The notes: generated by a model from the letters alone, not told the origin. Shown: positions 53,691 through 62,614, counted from the first letter of the stretch. The stretch is 64,000 bases of DNA from Chloroflexota bacterium (GCA_028875245.1 JAPPEU010000073.1:1-64000), one strand, 5' to 3'. Program-made: numbers and translations.

Positions 53691-53757
53691 AGACGGTGGC
53701 TCGCCCGTCGAATACCTAGATATTTGGACGCGGGCGACTCACCGAGTCGCCCCTACA
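53691..53757. repeat. REP-like hairpin pair (best preserved)
   Basis: TGTAGGGGCGAG-ACGGTGG-CTCGCCC and GGGCGACTCACCGAGTCGCCCCTACA. Outer ends TGTAGGGGCGA/TCGCCCCTACA are exact inverses; about 24 bases separate the units. Confidence 0.75.
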
Positions 53758-53897
53758 GACGACTTCCTGGACCGGGTTCATTAAATAAGAGAACACAGAG
53801 GCGCGCGGAATTTGGCGGGCAGCGATTGGCTGACAGTGCAGGGCAAATGTGCTAGCATGACTTATGGAATCGCACAGAAATTGACAAGGCGTCGCCA

Positions 53898-54725
53898 ATG
53901 CCGCAGCCACTAACCGTCATACCCGTCAGCGCGCCCGTGCAGGACGGACCTTTCGACCTGGTCGCAACCCTGCGGGCCAGCCTGCGCTCAGCCACAATCA
54001 GCCTGCAAGATGGCGATGTCCTGGCGATATCCAGCAAGTACGCCGCCATCGCCGCCGGCCGCGTCATCAACTTGGCCAATGTCGCGCCATCGCCGCAAGC
54101 GCGCTGTTTGGCGGCGCGTTATCAGATGGACCCCGCCATCACCGAGCTGGTGCTTGCGGAAGCGGATCAGATCTTCGGCGGCATCGAACTGGGCTTCCTG
54201 CTGACCAGCAAGGGCGGCGTCGTCTCGCCTAACGCCGGGCTCGATCGCTCCAATATCCCCAGCGGTCAAGCCGTGCTCTTGCCGGAAGCGCCCTTCCAGC
54301 TCGCCGAATCGATTCGGGGCGCGCTGCAAGGGAGTTTGGGCTCCCGCATCGGCGTGATCCTGACCGACAGTTGGCTGATGCCGGGGCGCTACGGCACGAC
54401 AGGCGTCGCCATCGCCATAGCCGGCTTCGAGCCGATCAAAGACGAACGCGGCAAAAGAGACCTGTTTGGCAACGCGATGTCGGTGACCCAAATCGGCGTG
54501 GCGGATTCGCTGGCCGTCTGCGCGCAGGTGGTCATGGGCGAGCGCGACGAAGCGACGCCCTTCGCCCTCGTGCGCGGCGCTGATATCGATTTGACCGACG
54601 CGCCGTTATCGGCCGAGACCGTGTCGATACCCTGGCGTCACTGCATCTACATCGAGTCGCTGACGGTCGGCCTGCTCCCCGCGGCCGAGCCATCCAGGCA
54701 GGATCGCTACGAAGCAGCCAAATAA
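53898..54725 (+). CDS. cofE: Coenzyme F420:L-glutamate ligase (CofE-like)
   Basis: 275 residues; DVLAISSKYAAIAAGRVIN, VSPNAGLDRSNIPSGQAVLL and GVILTDSWLMPGRYGTTGVA (Asp/Arg metal and GTP site) are the CofE motifs. CofE adds glutamate tails to F420-0 with GTP. No other F420 gene is in the window. No C-terminal nitroreductase domain as in FbiB. Some homologues act outside F420 biosynthesis, so the substrate is by family. ATG 53898 with AAGGCG upstream. Confidence 0.87.
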   Translation: MPQPLTVIPVSAPVQDGPFDLVATLRASLRSATISLQDGDVLAISSKYAAIAAGRVINLANVAPSPQARCLAARYQMDPAITELVLAEADQIFGGIELGFLLTSKGGVVSPNAGLDRSNIPSGQAVLLPEAPFQLAESIRGALQGSLGSRIGVILTDSWLMPGRYGTTGVAIAIAGFEPIKDERGKRDLFGNAMSVTQIGVADSLAVCAQVVMGERDEATPFALVRGADIDLTDAPLSAETVSIPWRHCIYIESLTVGLLPAAEPSRQDRYEAAK

Positions 54726-55281
54726 GATAAACAAATAAATCGTACGCATTCTGCGCCGCTTGGCATTCAGGCCCTGTCGAACGGGCCGCCTAGCTCGAAA
54801 CGCTTCCGCGGCGACGATATGAGCGAAGCAGAGCACAGCCAGCTCGCGCCGGATTAGTGGCAAAGCGGCGATTTGCACAGAGCGCGGGCTTGGCGGAATC
54901 GCAGTGCTGCCCCGCGCCAACGCGCTCCAATCGAGCACTATTCCCCCGCCTTCAGCCGCCGTATCAATACCGTTGCGCCACAGTATTGATAGCGGCAAAG
55001 CAAACCGCGACTTCCGCCAAAATCTACCGCGCCAGACCGGCCGAAACAGCCGAAACATCGCCTTGTGCAATTTCGACAGACTTGCAAAAAACCCCATCTT
55101 GCGGCTTTGACATCGCCATAACCCTGACTTAAACTGAAAGTATCCGAACCGGGGCGACGCGCGCAATGCGAGACAGCATTTTTCACATAGATTGACCTTG
55201 AAAAACGCGGAGTGACCGGAGCAGTCGCGCCGCGTTTCGTCGCTATATTTGCGGGCGCGGCATGGATAGAAGGGGACGAAG
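54726..55281. other. Gene-free stretch, 556 bases
   Basis: No frame supported (a 274-codon minus-strand frame overlaps cofE and is low complexity). Contains a GGCCC/GGGCC hairpin near 54770-54790, a TATCAATA/TATTGATA inverted repeat (54962-54991) and a good promoter match at 55107-55135. No window repeat family recognised. Confidence 0.5.
55107..55135 (+). promoter_or_regulatory. Candidate sigma70-type promoter for the SWIM protein
   Basis: TTGACA (55107-55112), exactly 17 bases, TAAACT (55130-55135). It would give a leader of about 140 bases before ATG 55282. Confidence 0.45.
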
Positions 55282-55779
55282 ATGGACGCAAGTATGATCA
55301 ACAAGATCCAGAAAGCGGGAGAATACGCCAGCCAGCCCGAGCGCGCCACCTTCACGAGCCTGACGGTGGAATTCCACGGCGCCAACAGCAACCATTGCGT
55401 CAGCCTGAGCGAGGACGGCTGGTCCTGCACCTGCGCCGGTTTTCAAAAATACGCTATTTGCCCCCATATCATGGCGCTGGAGAGTTTGTTCAAGCCGATG
55501 CTGAAGCGCCGCCCCCTGCCCTACGCGCCGGGGCAGAACATCGTCAGCGATGTCAAGAAGGCCAAGCGCTATTCCCAGGAGATCGACCGCATTCGCATCG
55601 TCAGCTTTGAATGCAGCTTCGAAGGCTACAACAAGACGCACACCATCACCTACGATGAAGGCGACTGGACCAGCACGGCCTCCTTCTTCGCCCAGCGCGG
55701 CGTTTGCAGCCATACGATGGCGCTGGAGAAGGTGCTCAAGGGTTTCGTGGAGCCGGCGCGCGTCCAGCCGGCGGTGTGA
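55282..55779 (+). CDS. SWIM zinc-finger protein, duplicated
   Basis: 165 residues in two homologous halves. First half: GWSCTCAGFQKYAICPHIMALE, shortened here to its ligands Cys-x-Cys-x7-Cys-x-His, a proper SWIM finger. Second half: DWTSTASFFAQRGVCSHTMAL has the Cys-x-His but the Cys-x-Cys is replaced by Ser-Thr-Ala, so it cannot bind zinc in the same way. SWIM domains bind DNA or proteins. Start ATG 55282 (GGGGACGAAG upstream). No partner gene. Confidence 0.78.
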   Translation: MDASMINKIQKAGEYASQPERATFTSLTVEFHGANSNHCVSLSEDGWSCTCAGFQKYAICPHIMALESLFKPMLKRRPLPYAPGQNIVSDVKKAKRYSQEIDRIRIVSFECSFEGYNKTHTITYDEGDWTSTASFFAQRGVCSHTMALEKVLKGFVEPARVQPAV

Positions 55780-55811
55780 ATTCCCGTTTTCAACCCCCTC
55801 TCTAAATCTCC

Positions 55812-56008
55812 GGTAGTGTATCCTTTTCGGTTGAAATTAGGTAAATTGCATCCATCTAGCAGTCTGTAGGGGCGAGCCTTGGCTCGCCCGTCGGCGATTT
55901 GACAGTGGGCGACTCAAGAATCGCCCCTACAAAATCTTAGGTATTTGGGGTTGATGATATAATTCGATGACTGGCTTAAAGAATTTCAACCGAATTCGAT
56001 ACACTGCC
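55812..56008. mobile_element. MITE-like element, family 1 copy C (197 bp)
   Basis: Terminal inverted repeats GGTAGTGTATCC...TTCGGTTGAAATT and its complement ending ...GATACACTGCC (27 bases, about 4 mismatches). Perfect 8-bp direct repeats AAATCTCC at 55804-55811 and 56009-56016. The interior differs from copies A/B: it carries a REP pair (55865-55931) and an A/T-rich stretch. Confidence 0.88.
55865..55931. repeat. REP-like hairpin pair inside the TIR element
   Basis: TGTAGGGGCGAGCCTTGGCTCGCCC and GTGGGCGACTCAAGAATCGCCCCTACA. Confidence 0.7.
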
Positions 56009-56119
56009 AAATCTCCCTCCGACGCATCAGGGAGAGACCTACGGAATCGCCGCTACAATTTTCGACTAGGCGGGCGACCGGACAGGTTGCCGCTGCGGTT
56101 TTCGCCTTGACAGGGCAAT

Positions 56120-58000
56120 TCAACTAGAGTTGGCCGCCTCGGTCAATTCCTCTTCTTCCTCCACCTCCAGGCGCGGGTCGCCGGGCGCCACCTCGAAGAC
56201 CGCCTGCCAGGGCGAATAGCGCGTGAAGGTGTGATCCCGCTTGACCAGAGCCCCCGCCGCGTCGTAGATGTTGCGGTAGACCCAGACATCGGCGCCGTCG
56301 GCCGCGTAGTCGATCTGGCGGATTTGGCCGGTGTAGAGATCCTCCGCTTCGACATATTTGTCTTCGGCGGCGGGCACGATATCGCGGATGATGGGGTTTT
56401 CCACCACTGTCGTCCAATGGCGCGTGCTGTAGATGCGGAATTGCAGCGCGTCCCGCGCCCCCAGGAAGCTGCTTTCGATGAGCAAGTGATAAGGGCTGTT
56501 GTTCTGGAAGCGCAGGTCGATGTCCGGCTGCCAGATGGCGGCGTCCAGGCCCGGCCCGGCGTTGGCGTATTCATAATAGCCGACGCGATAGCCGTGGCTG
56601 TTGCGCTCGGTGATGGCGTAACCGCCGCTGAAAGCCGCGCGATACATCGTCGTGCTGACCTGGCAGATGCCGCCGCCGATGCCGGTGACGGTGGCGCCGC
56701 CCAGAATCACGCTGCCTTCGAGGTATCCCGCTTCCGGGCTGATGTCGCCGAGATGATCGTTGAAGGAAAATTCCTCGCCGGGCGCGATGATGATGCCGTT
56801 CAGCTTGCCGGCGCCGAGGGCGATATTGCTGCGCCGATTCTGCCAGGAACCCCAGAAGTAGGTGGTCGCCTCCGCCACCAGTTCCCGAATGCCGAGATCG
56901 GCCGCCGTCAAACCTTCGTGAAAACGCGGCGTCACTGGCTCGAAGACCATCGCCAGACGCCGGTTCAGCGGGTCGAATATGGCCGCCTCCAGCCGCTGCA
57001 TCGTCGCCTCGACATTCAGCTTCCGGCCCGTTGATGATGTGGAGAGCGCCGTGAGCCCCCCGCTCCCCGGGTCAAAGTCGAAGCGACCGTCGACAGCGGG
57101 CCTGGACAGCGCCGGCGACAGCGTCTTCAGGTAGCCTTCGAGCGCGCTTAAATCCAAGCCCGCCTCATAGCGCTTTTCGTCGCCATTGATGCGCAGCGTC
57201 ACTTCCAGCGCGGCGAGGATCTGCTCCCGGCTGATAATCCAGGGCCGCAGCAAGGCGCCATCGCGGTCCGTTCCCACGAGGTGCAGCGGCGTGGAAAGCG
57301 CGGCGCGGATCAAGCCGAGCGCTTCGTCTATGTTCCACTGGCGCGGCGGGCTCTCGCGGATGCGGAGGGCGATCTCTTGCTCGTTGTCCTGTGTCAGCAG
57401 CGCCCCCGACAGCTGCGTCATCGTCGCCTCGATATCGAGCGCCCGGCCGGTCCGTCCCGGGCTTTTGCGGATGGTCCCGCCAGCCAACTCCAGGGAGGCG
57501 TCCTGCCGCTCGATATGGATTTCGGCCGCCAAAGTCCGCAGAAAAGCGCGCGCGATCGACGGGTCAAATTTCAGGCTTAGCGGAATATCGGCGCCTGTGA
57601 ACCAGGCGTCGGCTTGTTCGCGCAAGCCACGTTCGCCATGGCCGATGCGGAAGGCGCGCTCAACCAACTCGTCTACCGGCACACTGAGACCGAGCTCCCG
57701 CGCCGTCGCCGTCCAGGCGCGCTCGCCATCGCGAAAGCTGAATTGAGTCGCTTCAAGGTCGGCATAGTTTGCCGATAGCGCGGCGGCCGCTTCGGCCGGC
57801 GTCAGCCCGCCCAGATCGAGGCCAGCGACGGCGACGCCGGGCACGACCCGATCCTGAATGGCGACCTGCCAGGCGAGGGCGCCGGCCGCCAGCAGCAGCG
57901 CCAGCAGGGACAATCCCATAAAGGCCAGGATGGCCAGCCGCAGCAGGCGCACCAGCCACGGGCTTCTTGGCGCTGGATAGGGTGTGGGCGCTTTCGCCAT
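56120..58000 (-). CDS. VanW family protein with putative peptidoglycan-binding domains
   Basis: 626 residues. One N-terminal membrane helix (LAILAFMGLSLLALLLAAGA), then two YoaR/PG_binding_4-like domains (about 55-330, for example VAVAGLDLGGLTPAEAAAAL) and a C-terminal VanW domain (about 375-520: NIALGAGKLNGIIIAPGEEF, GGGICQVSTTMYRAAF with the conserved Cys, NSHGYRVGYYEYA). Exported, membrane-anchored. Function of VanW is not settled. ATG 58000 is used; TTG 58006 is two codons earlier. Follows the sucrase/ferredoxin-like gene by 30 bases. Confidence 0.85.
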   Translation of the reverse strand: MAKAPTPYPAPRSPWLVRLLRLAILAFMGLSLLALLLAAGALAWQVAIQDRVVPGVAVAGLDLGGLTPAEAAAALSANYADLEATQFSFRDGERAWTATARELGLSVPVDELVERAFRIGHGERGLREQADAWFTGADIPLSLKFDPSIARAFLRTLAAEIHIERQDASLELAGGTIRKSPGRTGRALDIEATMTQLSGALLTQDNEQEIALRIRESPPRQWNIDEALGLIRAALSTPLHLVGTDRDGALLRPWIISREQILAALEVTLRINGDEKRYEAGLDLSALEGYLKTLSPALSRPAVDGRFDFDPGSGGLTALSTSSTGRKLNVEATMQRLEAAIFDPLNRRLAMVFEPVTPRFHEGLTAADLGIRELVAEATTYFWGSWQNRRSNIALGAGKLNGIIIAPGEEFSFNDHLGDISPEAGYLEGSVILGGATVTGIGGGICQVSTTMYRAAFSGGYAITERNSHGYRVGYYEYANAGPGLDAAIWQPDIDLRFQNNSPYHLLIESSFLGARDALQFRIYSTRHWTTVVENPIIRDIVPAAEDKYVEAEDLYTGQIRQIDYAADGADVWVYRNIYDAAGALVKRDHTFTRYSPWQAVFEVAPGDPRLEVEEEEELTEAANSS

Positions 58001-58030
58001 TGGCAAGCGGTTGCTGTCTCGAAAGCCGGC

Positions 58031-58969
58031 TTAGGTTGCCGCCAGAATGCTGACGTCATGCTGGGGCATCGGCTTGGGCTCGTCGCCGCAAGAGCTCAGG
58101 CGGGGCGCGGACAGGCGCGTGCCGACCTCAGCCGAGCAGCTGCCGCCACCCCCGACGCTGAAGCTGACGCGCTGACTGCCGCCGCCCAGGTCATCAACCG
58201 CCAGCAGACGCAGGTCCTGCAAGCCGTATTTGCGCGTCTCCTCGCGGATGACGGCTTCGGCCGCGCCCGCCGCCAAATGCGCCGCTTCGTCCAGGGCGTG
58301 GCCGGCGTAACAGCCGCGTCCGCGATATTTGTGCGTCAATATGTAGCCGGCGCGATGATTCATCAGCAGGCTCTCGACATCGTGCGGGTCGACATGGCCA
58401 TAGACGACGCCTTGCGGAAAAGCGATCAAGGTCGCCGCCATGCGATGCCCGCCGATGTGCGTCGTCTGCCAGACGCGCTCCGCCCCGGCCTGCCCCGCCA
58501 ACTCTTGATAGACGGGGGCGCCGTGCGCGGCGCAGCAGGGATCGTGACGGCCATTCGTGCAAACGGTGAAAAGCTCGTCGATTTCGGTCATCTCGCGGCG
58601 CCCGATGCGTGGCGCGCCATCGTCCCGCAGGCTGGCGATATCGAGGGCGAGCAAATCGCCGTAGTCATCCAGCTCGGCGTGGTAAATCTTGGGTTCATCT
58701 TGGTTCGTAAGGGCGATGTAGAAATTCTTCCCGTCGCCTTGCGGGCGCCGGATGAAGAGGATTTTCGCCCGCGGCGCGCTGCCCAGGTGGCGCAGATAAG
58801 GCGCGAATTCGCCGTTGCGGCTGGCGGCTTTGACGATGCTGCCGCTCCAGCCGCCGTAATCGGGTAAGTTGCTTTCAATGAGGAAGAAGGTATCAGCGGG
58901 CTTGAAGGTGCCGGCCAGCGTTTCGTTTAAGGCGCGCGATTCTTCGGCGCAGGTCATGGTCGATTGCAT
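58031..58969 (-). CDS. Sucrase/ferredoxin-like family protein
   Basis: 312 residues. FTVCTNGRHDPCCAAHGAPV and THIGGHRMAATLIAFP are the family's signatures; the Cys-x7-Cys-Cys pattern with the downstream HxGGHR is the thioredoxin-like [2Fe-2S] fold. C-terminal half ends in RVSFSVGGGGSCSAEVGT. Probably binds an iron-sulfur cluster in the cytoplasm; function unknown. First gene of a two-gene operon with VanW. Confidence 0.82.
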   Translation of the reverse strand: MQSTMTCAEESRALNETLAGTFKPADTFFLIESNLPDYGGWSGSIVKAASRNGEFAPYLRHLGSAPRAKILFIRRPQGDGKNFYIALTNQDEPKIYHAELDDYGDLLALDIASLRDDGAPRIGRREMTEIDELFTVCTNGRHDPCCAAHGAPVYQELAGQAGAERVWQTTHIGGHRMAATLIAFPQGVVYGHVDPHDVESLLMNHRAGYILTHKYRGRGCYAGHALDEAAHLAAGAAEAVIREETRKYGLQDLRLLAVDDLGGGSQRVSFSVGGGGSCSAEVGTRLSAPRLSSCGDEPKPMPQHDVSILAAT

Positions 58970-59131
58970 GAAATTATCTCTTTCGAAATAGCGGTCGGGT
59001 TACGCTCAAGTTTATCATGTACGGGGCCAAAACGTATAGCATCCGCAAATTGACTAATGCAAACTCCTAAGTTAGCCTGTGGATTGTACATCATTTGAGA
59101 TACATAGCTGCCAAGGAGGCGTGGACCGTTC

Positions 59132-59533
59132 ATGGACATTCTGTGGGCACAGCTGGTAGATGGCGTCACAGTCGATCCCGAAGACAATCATGTCCTGGGC
59201 TATGGCTCGCCTGTCACTATTCTGGAGTATGGCGGTATGCCGGCGCGGACTGGCGAGATCATTTCTTTTGACAATCCAATTTTCTTGTTGTGCAAGTGGG
59301 GACGATTGGACAATTCTAGTTTTGGCGATGTATATTATGCCGCTTCTCTGACATCCCCAGATTTAAGCAACGCGCAGATGAAAGTGGGTGTGAGCGGAAA
59401 AGAAGAAAGATACTTTTTCGTTACATTTCCACCGGGATATTATGATCAGCGGCGCGAGATATGGCATACCTATTCATTTGTCGACGGCATATATTGCTTC
59501 TGTCGGTTTCATTCTAAGAAGGAGACAGGATGA
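59132..59533 (+). CDS. Hypothetical protein
   Basis: 133 residues, beta-rich by composition (TILEYGGMPARTGEIISFDN), no family recognised. AAGGAGG lies 13 bases before ATG, a long spacing, but no other in-frame start exists. Low GC versus neighbours. The stop overlaps the start of the next gene (ATGA), so the two are coupled. Confidence 0.6.
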   Translation: MDILWAQLVDGVTVDPEDNHVLGYGSPVTILEYGGMPARTGEIISFDNPIFLLCKWGRLDNSSFGDVYYAASLTSPDLSNAQMKVGVSGKEERYFFVTFPPGYYDQRREIWHTYSFVDGIYCFCRFHSKKETG

Positions 59534-59748
59534 TGGACAAGATAAACAGGCCGCCACTGCAATGTACGGTAATCCGTAGGGATGAGTCTGGCAAACTTCC
59601 AAGGCTGGCAGATACGCCAGGCATAAAAGGTACCCTTGTGACATCTCCTGGCGGCACAATTCCTTCGTCTATTCAAGCGCACATGGATAAAGTCAGCAAG
59701 ATGCGCATATTTGAGAATGCGCCTTTAGAAGAGCTGAGTCGCGATTAG
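59530..59748 (+). CDS. Small hypothetical protein
   Basis: 72 residues. AAGGAGACAGG before ATG 59530. No motif. Followed by a clear terminator, so this and the previous gene make one transcription unit. Confidence 0.6.
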   Translation: MMDKINRPPLQCTVIRRDESGKLPRLADTPGIKGTLVTSPGGTIPSSIQAHMDKVSKMRIFENAPLEELSRD

Positions 59749-59758
59749 GCATGCACGC

Positions 59759-59786
59759 AGCCCGCGCCAAGCGGGCTTTTCATTTT
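59759..59786 (+). terminator. Rho-independent terminator
   Basis: AGCCCGC-GCCAA-GCGGGCT (7 bp stem, 5-nt loop) followed by TTTCATTTT, 10 bases after the stop of the gene at 59530-59748. Confidence 0.85.
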
Positions 59787-59906
59787 GCAGATTTTCGGAC
59801 TGTCATCGGCGTACACTTCGCCGCGGAAAAACCGTAATTGCTCGCCTGCGCAATTTCCACTGGTTACAATTGAATGGTCGCTTAACCCCCGCGCAAGGAG
59901 CGGCCG

Positions 59907-60641
59907 ATGCCCAAGCTCTCCATACAGAACCTCAACCTCAGGCGCGGCGGCGCGACCGTCCTGCGTGACGTCTCGCTGGATGTCGAGGCTGGCGAGCTCC
60001 TGGTCGTCATCGGGCCCAGCGGGAGCGGCAAAAGCTCGCTGCTGCGCTGCGTCAACCGGCTGAACGACATTGACGCGGGCTCCATCCACCTGGACGGCCG
60101 CTCCATCTACGACATGCCGGTGACCGATCTGCGCCGCCAGGTCGGCATGATGTTCCAGAAGACAGCCGCCTTCGAAGGCACGGTCGCCGACAATATCGCT
60201 TTTGGCGCGCGCCTGGGGGGCGAGACGCTCTCGCGGGGAGCGATTCTCGATTTGATGGCGCAGGTCTCACTGGAAGCGGAACTGCTTGACAAGCCGGCAG
60301 CTGAGCTCTCCGGCGGCCAGGAGCAGCGCCTTGCCATCGCTCGCGCCCTGGCGCTCCATCCGTCGCTGCTCCTGCTTGATGAGCCGACGTCGTCGCTCGA
60401 CCCAATCGCCACCAACCATGTCGAAGAGGCGCTGATGCGTTTGCGCGAGCGCTCGAACCTGACGATGATCTGGGTGTCCCACGCGATTGAGCAGGCGCGC
60501 CGCGTCGGCAGCCGGGTGCTGCTGCTTGATGACGGGCGGGTCATCCGCGAGGATACGGTCAGCGCCATGCTCGATCCGGAAGCGGGCGACCGACGGGCGC
60601 TGGCCTTCGCCGAAGGGGACAAAGCCGGCTTGCAGAGCTAA
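59907..60641 (+). CDS. ABC transporter ATP-binding protein (FetA-like)
   Basis: 244 residues. Walker [14 protein letters not shown]-loop [13 protein letters not shown], signature [15 protein letters not shown], Walker [13 protein letters not shown], switch His (WVSHAIEQ). Sequence style fits the FetA/YbbL ATPases that pair with FetB (UPF0014) permeases, and a FetB-like gene lies 2 kb downstream at 62615; PstB is another possible relative. AAGGAG six bases before ATG. Tail overlaps trmD by four bases. Confidence 0.85.
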   Translation: MPKLSIQNLNLRRGGATVLRDVSLDVEAGELLVVIGPSGSGKSSLLRCVNRLNDIDAGSIHLDGRSIYDMPVTDLRRQVGMMFQKTAAFEGTVADNIAFGARLGGETLSRGAILDLMAQVSLEAELLDKPAAELSGGQEQRLAIARALALHPSLLLLDEPTSSLDPIATNHVEEALMRLRERSNLTMIWVSHAIEQARRVGSRVLLLDDGRVIREDTVSAMLDPEAGDRRALAFAEGDKAGLQS

Positions 60642-61372
60642 TCTTGCGCTTCCGCTTGCAGTTGCGCCAGGTAGGCGCGGTCTTGCTCGCTGAGCGGGGC
60701 CGTCTCCAGCAGATCGGGCCGGCGCTCCCAGGTGCGTTTCAGCGCTTGCCGCCGCCGCCAGCGATCGACCTCGGCATGATGGCCGCTGGTCAAGACATCG
60801 GGCACGCTCAAACCGCGGAACGCAGACGGCCGCGTATAATGGGGACCCTCGAGCAGACTATTGGCATGGCTGTCGCGGTGCTGCGCGCCTTCCGCCCCCA
60901 GCACACCAGGGATCAGCCGCACGACCGCGTCGATGAACACCAGCGCCGCCAGCTCGCCGCCGGTCAGCACATAATCGCCGATGCTGATCTCGTCGCTAAT
61001 CGCCAGTTCACGGGCGCGCTCGTCGACGCCTTCATAATGCCCGCAGACGAGAATCAGATGGGGCTGCCGCGAGAGCTCGGCCGCCACCTGATGCGTCAAG
61101 ACGCGGCCCTGCGGCGACAGCAGAATGACGGGCGTTTGGTCGGCGGGCTTGACCGCTTCAATCGCCCGCGTCAGCACATCGGCTTTGAGGATCATGCCGC
61201 CGCCGCCGCCGTAGGGACTGTCATCGACCTTGCGCTGTTTGTTCCCGGCGTGGTCGCGAATGTCGTGAACATGGAAATCGAGCAAGCCATGTTCGCGCGC
61301 CTTCCACATCATGCTCTCGGACATGACGGCGCTGAACATAGCGGGGAATAGCGTGAGGACCTCGATTTTCAT
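60638..61372 (-). CDS. trmD: tRNA (guanosine(37)-N1)-methyltransferase TrmD
   Basis: 244 residues. [77 protein letters not shown] and [19 protein letters not shown] are the family's motifs in order. Forms m1G37 in tRNAs using SAM and prevents frameshifting. In most bacteria it lies with rpsP and rimM; here it is alone with a GNAT gene eight bases upstream. Confidence 0.96.
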   Translation of the reverse strand: MKIEVLTLFPAMFSAVMSESMMWKAREHGLLDFHVHDIRDHAGNKQRKVDDSPYGGGGGMILKADVLTRAIEAVKPADQTPVILLSPQGRVLTHQVAAELSRQPHLILVCGHYEGVDERARELAISDEISIGDYVLTGGELAALVFIDAVVRLIPGVLGAEGAQHRDSHANSLLEGPHYTRPSAFRGLSVPDVLTSGHHAEVDRWRRRQALKRTWERRPDLLETAPLSEQDRAYLAQLQAEAQD

Positions 61373-61380
61373 TGGCGCGG

Positions 61381-61812
61381 CTACATTTCATCGCGCGTTT
61401 GCAGGAAGAAAGCCCGCTTCAAATTGGGGAGCGTGAAATCAAACCCGCAGGATTTGAAGAAGTCTTCGGCGGAGCTGATCGCCATGATCTCATAGACGCC
61501 TTCGCGCCCCGCCAGGTCAACGCAGGCCGCCACCAACCGCTTGCCAATGCCCAGCCCTTGCGCGCCCGGGTCGACCGCCAGACTGCGGATTTCGCAGAGT
61601 TTCTGGCTGTATATCTCCAGCGCGGCGCAGCCAACGATGCGGCCATCAAGGCGGGCGATGAAGAAGGTCTCGAGCAAGTATTCCAGCTCGTCATAGGTGC
61701 GCGGCAGAATCTCGCCGCTATCGACGAAGGGCTTGATGAAATCGGAGAGATCGACCAGATCAGCCCGCGCAGCTTTAGAGATGGTAATTGCTTTGGATCT
61801 GTCGCCCAGCAT
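61381..61812 (-). CDS. GNAT N-acetyltransferase (ArgA-like)
   Basis: 143 residues. [40 protein letters not shown] and [20 protein letters not shown] (motif A) with [14 protein letters not shown] near the end match the short ArgA-type acetyltransferases involved in N-acetylglutamate synthesis, or a related amine acetyltransferase. ATG 61812 has GAGGGAG upstream. Probably co-transcribed with trmD. Confidence 0.82.
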   Translation of the reverse strand: MLGDRSKAITISKAARADLVDLSDFIKPFVDSGEILPRTYDELEYLLETFFIARLDGRIVGCAALEIYSQKLCEIRSLAVDPGAQGLGIGKRLVAACVDLAGREGVYEIMAISSAEDFFKSCGFDFTLPNLKRAFFLQTRDEM

Positions 61813-61930
61813 AGCGCTCCCTCGTCCTCGCCTGTCATGATAGTGTACCAGCCTCGCCAAGCTGAGGACAGCCCTTGAGGGCGCGGCGATGTCTGCTAGA
61901 TTGGTGGCGCAGGACACAGGAAATTGAAAC

Positions 61931-62464
61931 ATGCCCAAAATCACAGTCGCTTCGCAGAATCCGGTCAAGCTCAAGGCGGCGCTCAATGCCTTCAGTCAGA
62001 TGTTCCCCGACGGGTCATTTGAGGTGGCGGGCGTCTCCGTGCCATCGGGCGTGGCGGACCAGCCGATGAGTGTGAGCGAGACGATGGCGGGGGCAAAAAC
62101 CCGAGCGGAGAATGCCCGCGCCGCGGCGCCGGAAGCCGATTTCTGGGTCGGCATCGAAGGCGGGGTCGAGGACAGCCGGCTGGGCATGGCTTGCTTCGCC
62201 CGTGTGCATGTGCTGGGTCGGGATGGCGTTACGGGCCTGGGACAGACGGCGGTGTTCTATCTGCCGCAGGAAGTTGCAGAGCTGGTGCGCGGCGGGCTGG
62301 AGCTTGGCCACGCCGATGACCGCGTCTTCGGGCGCGACAACTCCAAGCAAGCCAACGGCGCCATCGGCTTGCTGACCGATGATGTGGTCGACCGCGAAGC
62401 TTATTACAGCCACGCCGTCATCATGGCGCTGGTGCCTTTCAAGAATCGGGAATTGAGCTGGTAA
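61931..62464 (+). CDS. yjjX: Inosine/xanthosine triphosphatase (YjjX/DUF84)
   Basis: 177 residues. KITVASQNPVKLKAALNAF, GVADQPMSVSETMAGAKTRA, FWVGIEGGVED, GQTAVFYLPQEVAEL and FGRDNSKQANGAIGLLT follow the family. It hydrolyses non-canonical ITP/XTP to keep them out of nucleic acids. ATG 61931 preceded by CAGGAAAT. Confidence 0.88.
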   Translation: MPKITVASQNPVKLKAALNAFSQMFPDGSFEVAGVSVPSGVADQPMSVSETMAGAKTRAENARAAAPEADFWVGIEGGVEDSRLGMACFARVHVLGRDGVTGLGQTAVFYLPQEVAELVRGGLELGHADDRVFGRDNSKQANGAIGLLTDDVVDREAYYSHAVIMALVPFKNRELSW

Positions 62465-62490
62465 GCTGGGCGGGCGCAACACCAAGCCGC

Positions 62491-62537
62491 GCAGGGGCGA
62501 GGTCGCGTAGACACTGACCGACGGCGGCGACTCGCCC
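62491..62537. repeat. REP unit with inserted motif
   Basis: GCAGGGGCGA and GCGACTCGCCC arms with GGTCGCGTAGACACTGACCG between them, as at 42688-42712. Confidence 0.5.
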
Positions 62538-62614
62538 ATTTGCATTGCGCTCGTGCCCATACGTTAGAATTGGACAACCGTAGGGTTTATTGTTTATGGC
62601 AAGGAGGCAGCGTC

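Larger units (their letters stand above)
53582..53897. other. Gene-free stretch with repeats
   Basis: Holds an ACCACAGCC repeat (53617-53662), a REP pair (53691-53757) and a leader of about 130 bases before cofE. No coding frame supported. Confidence 0.65.
55780..56119. other. Gene-free stretch with TIR element
   Basis: Holds the family 1 element copy C (55812-56008) inserted in a CTCTAAATCTCCCTCCGAC-type repeat, plus a degenerate REP unit near 56067-56095. Confidence 0.65.

Noticed and set aside
54606..55430. 274-codon minus-strand frame across the cofE-SWIM gap
   Set aside because: Overlaps the ends of both real genes in antisense, has no start site and no domain; the gap is left as non-coding.
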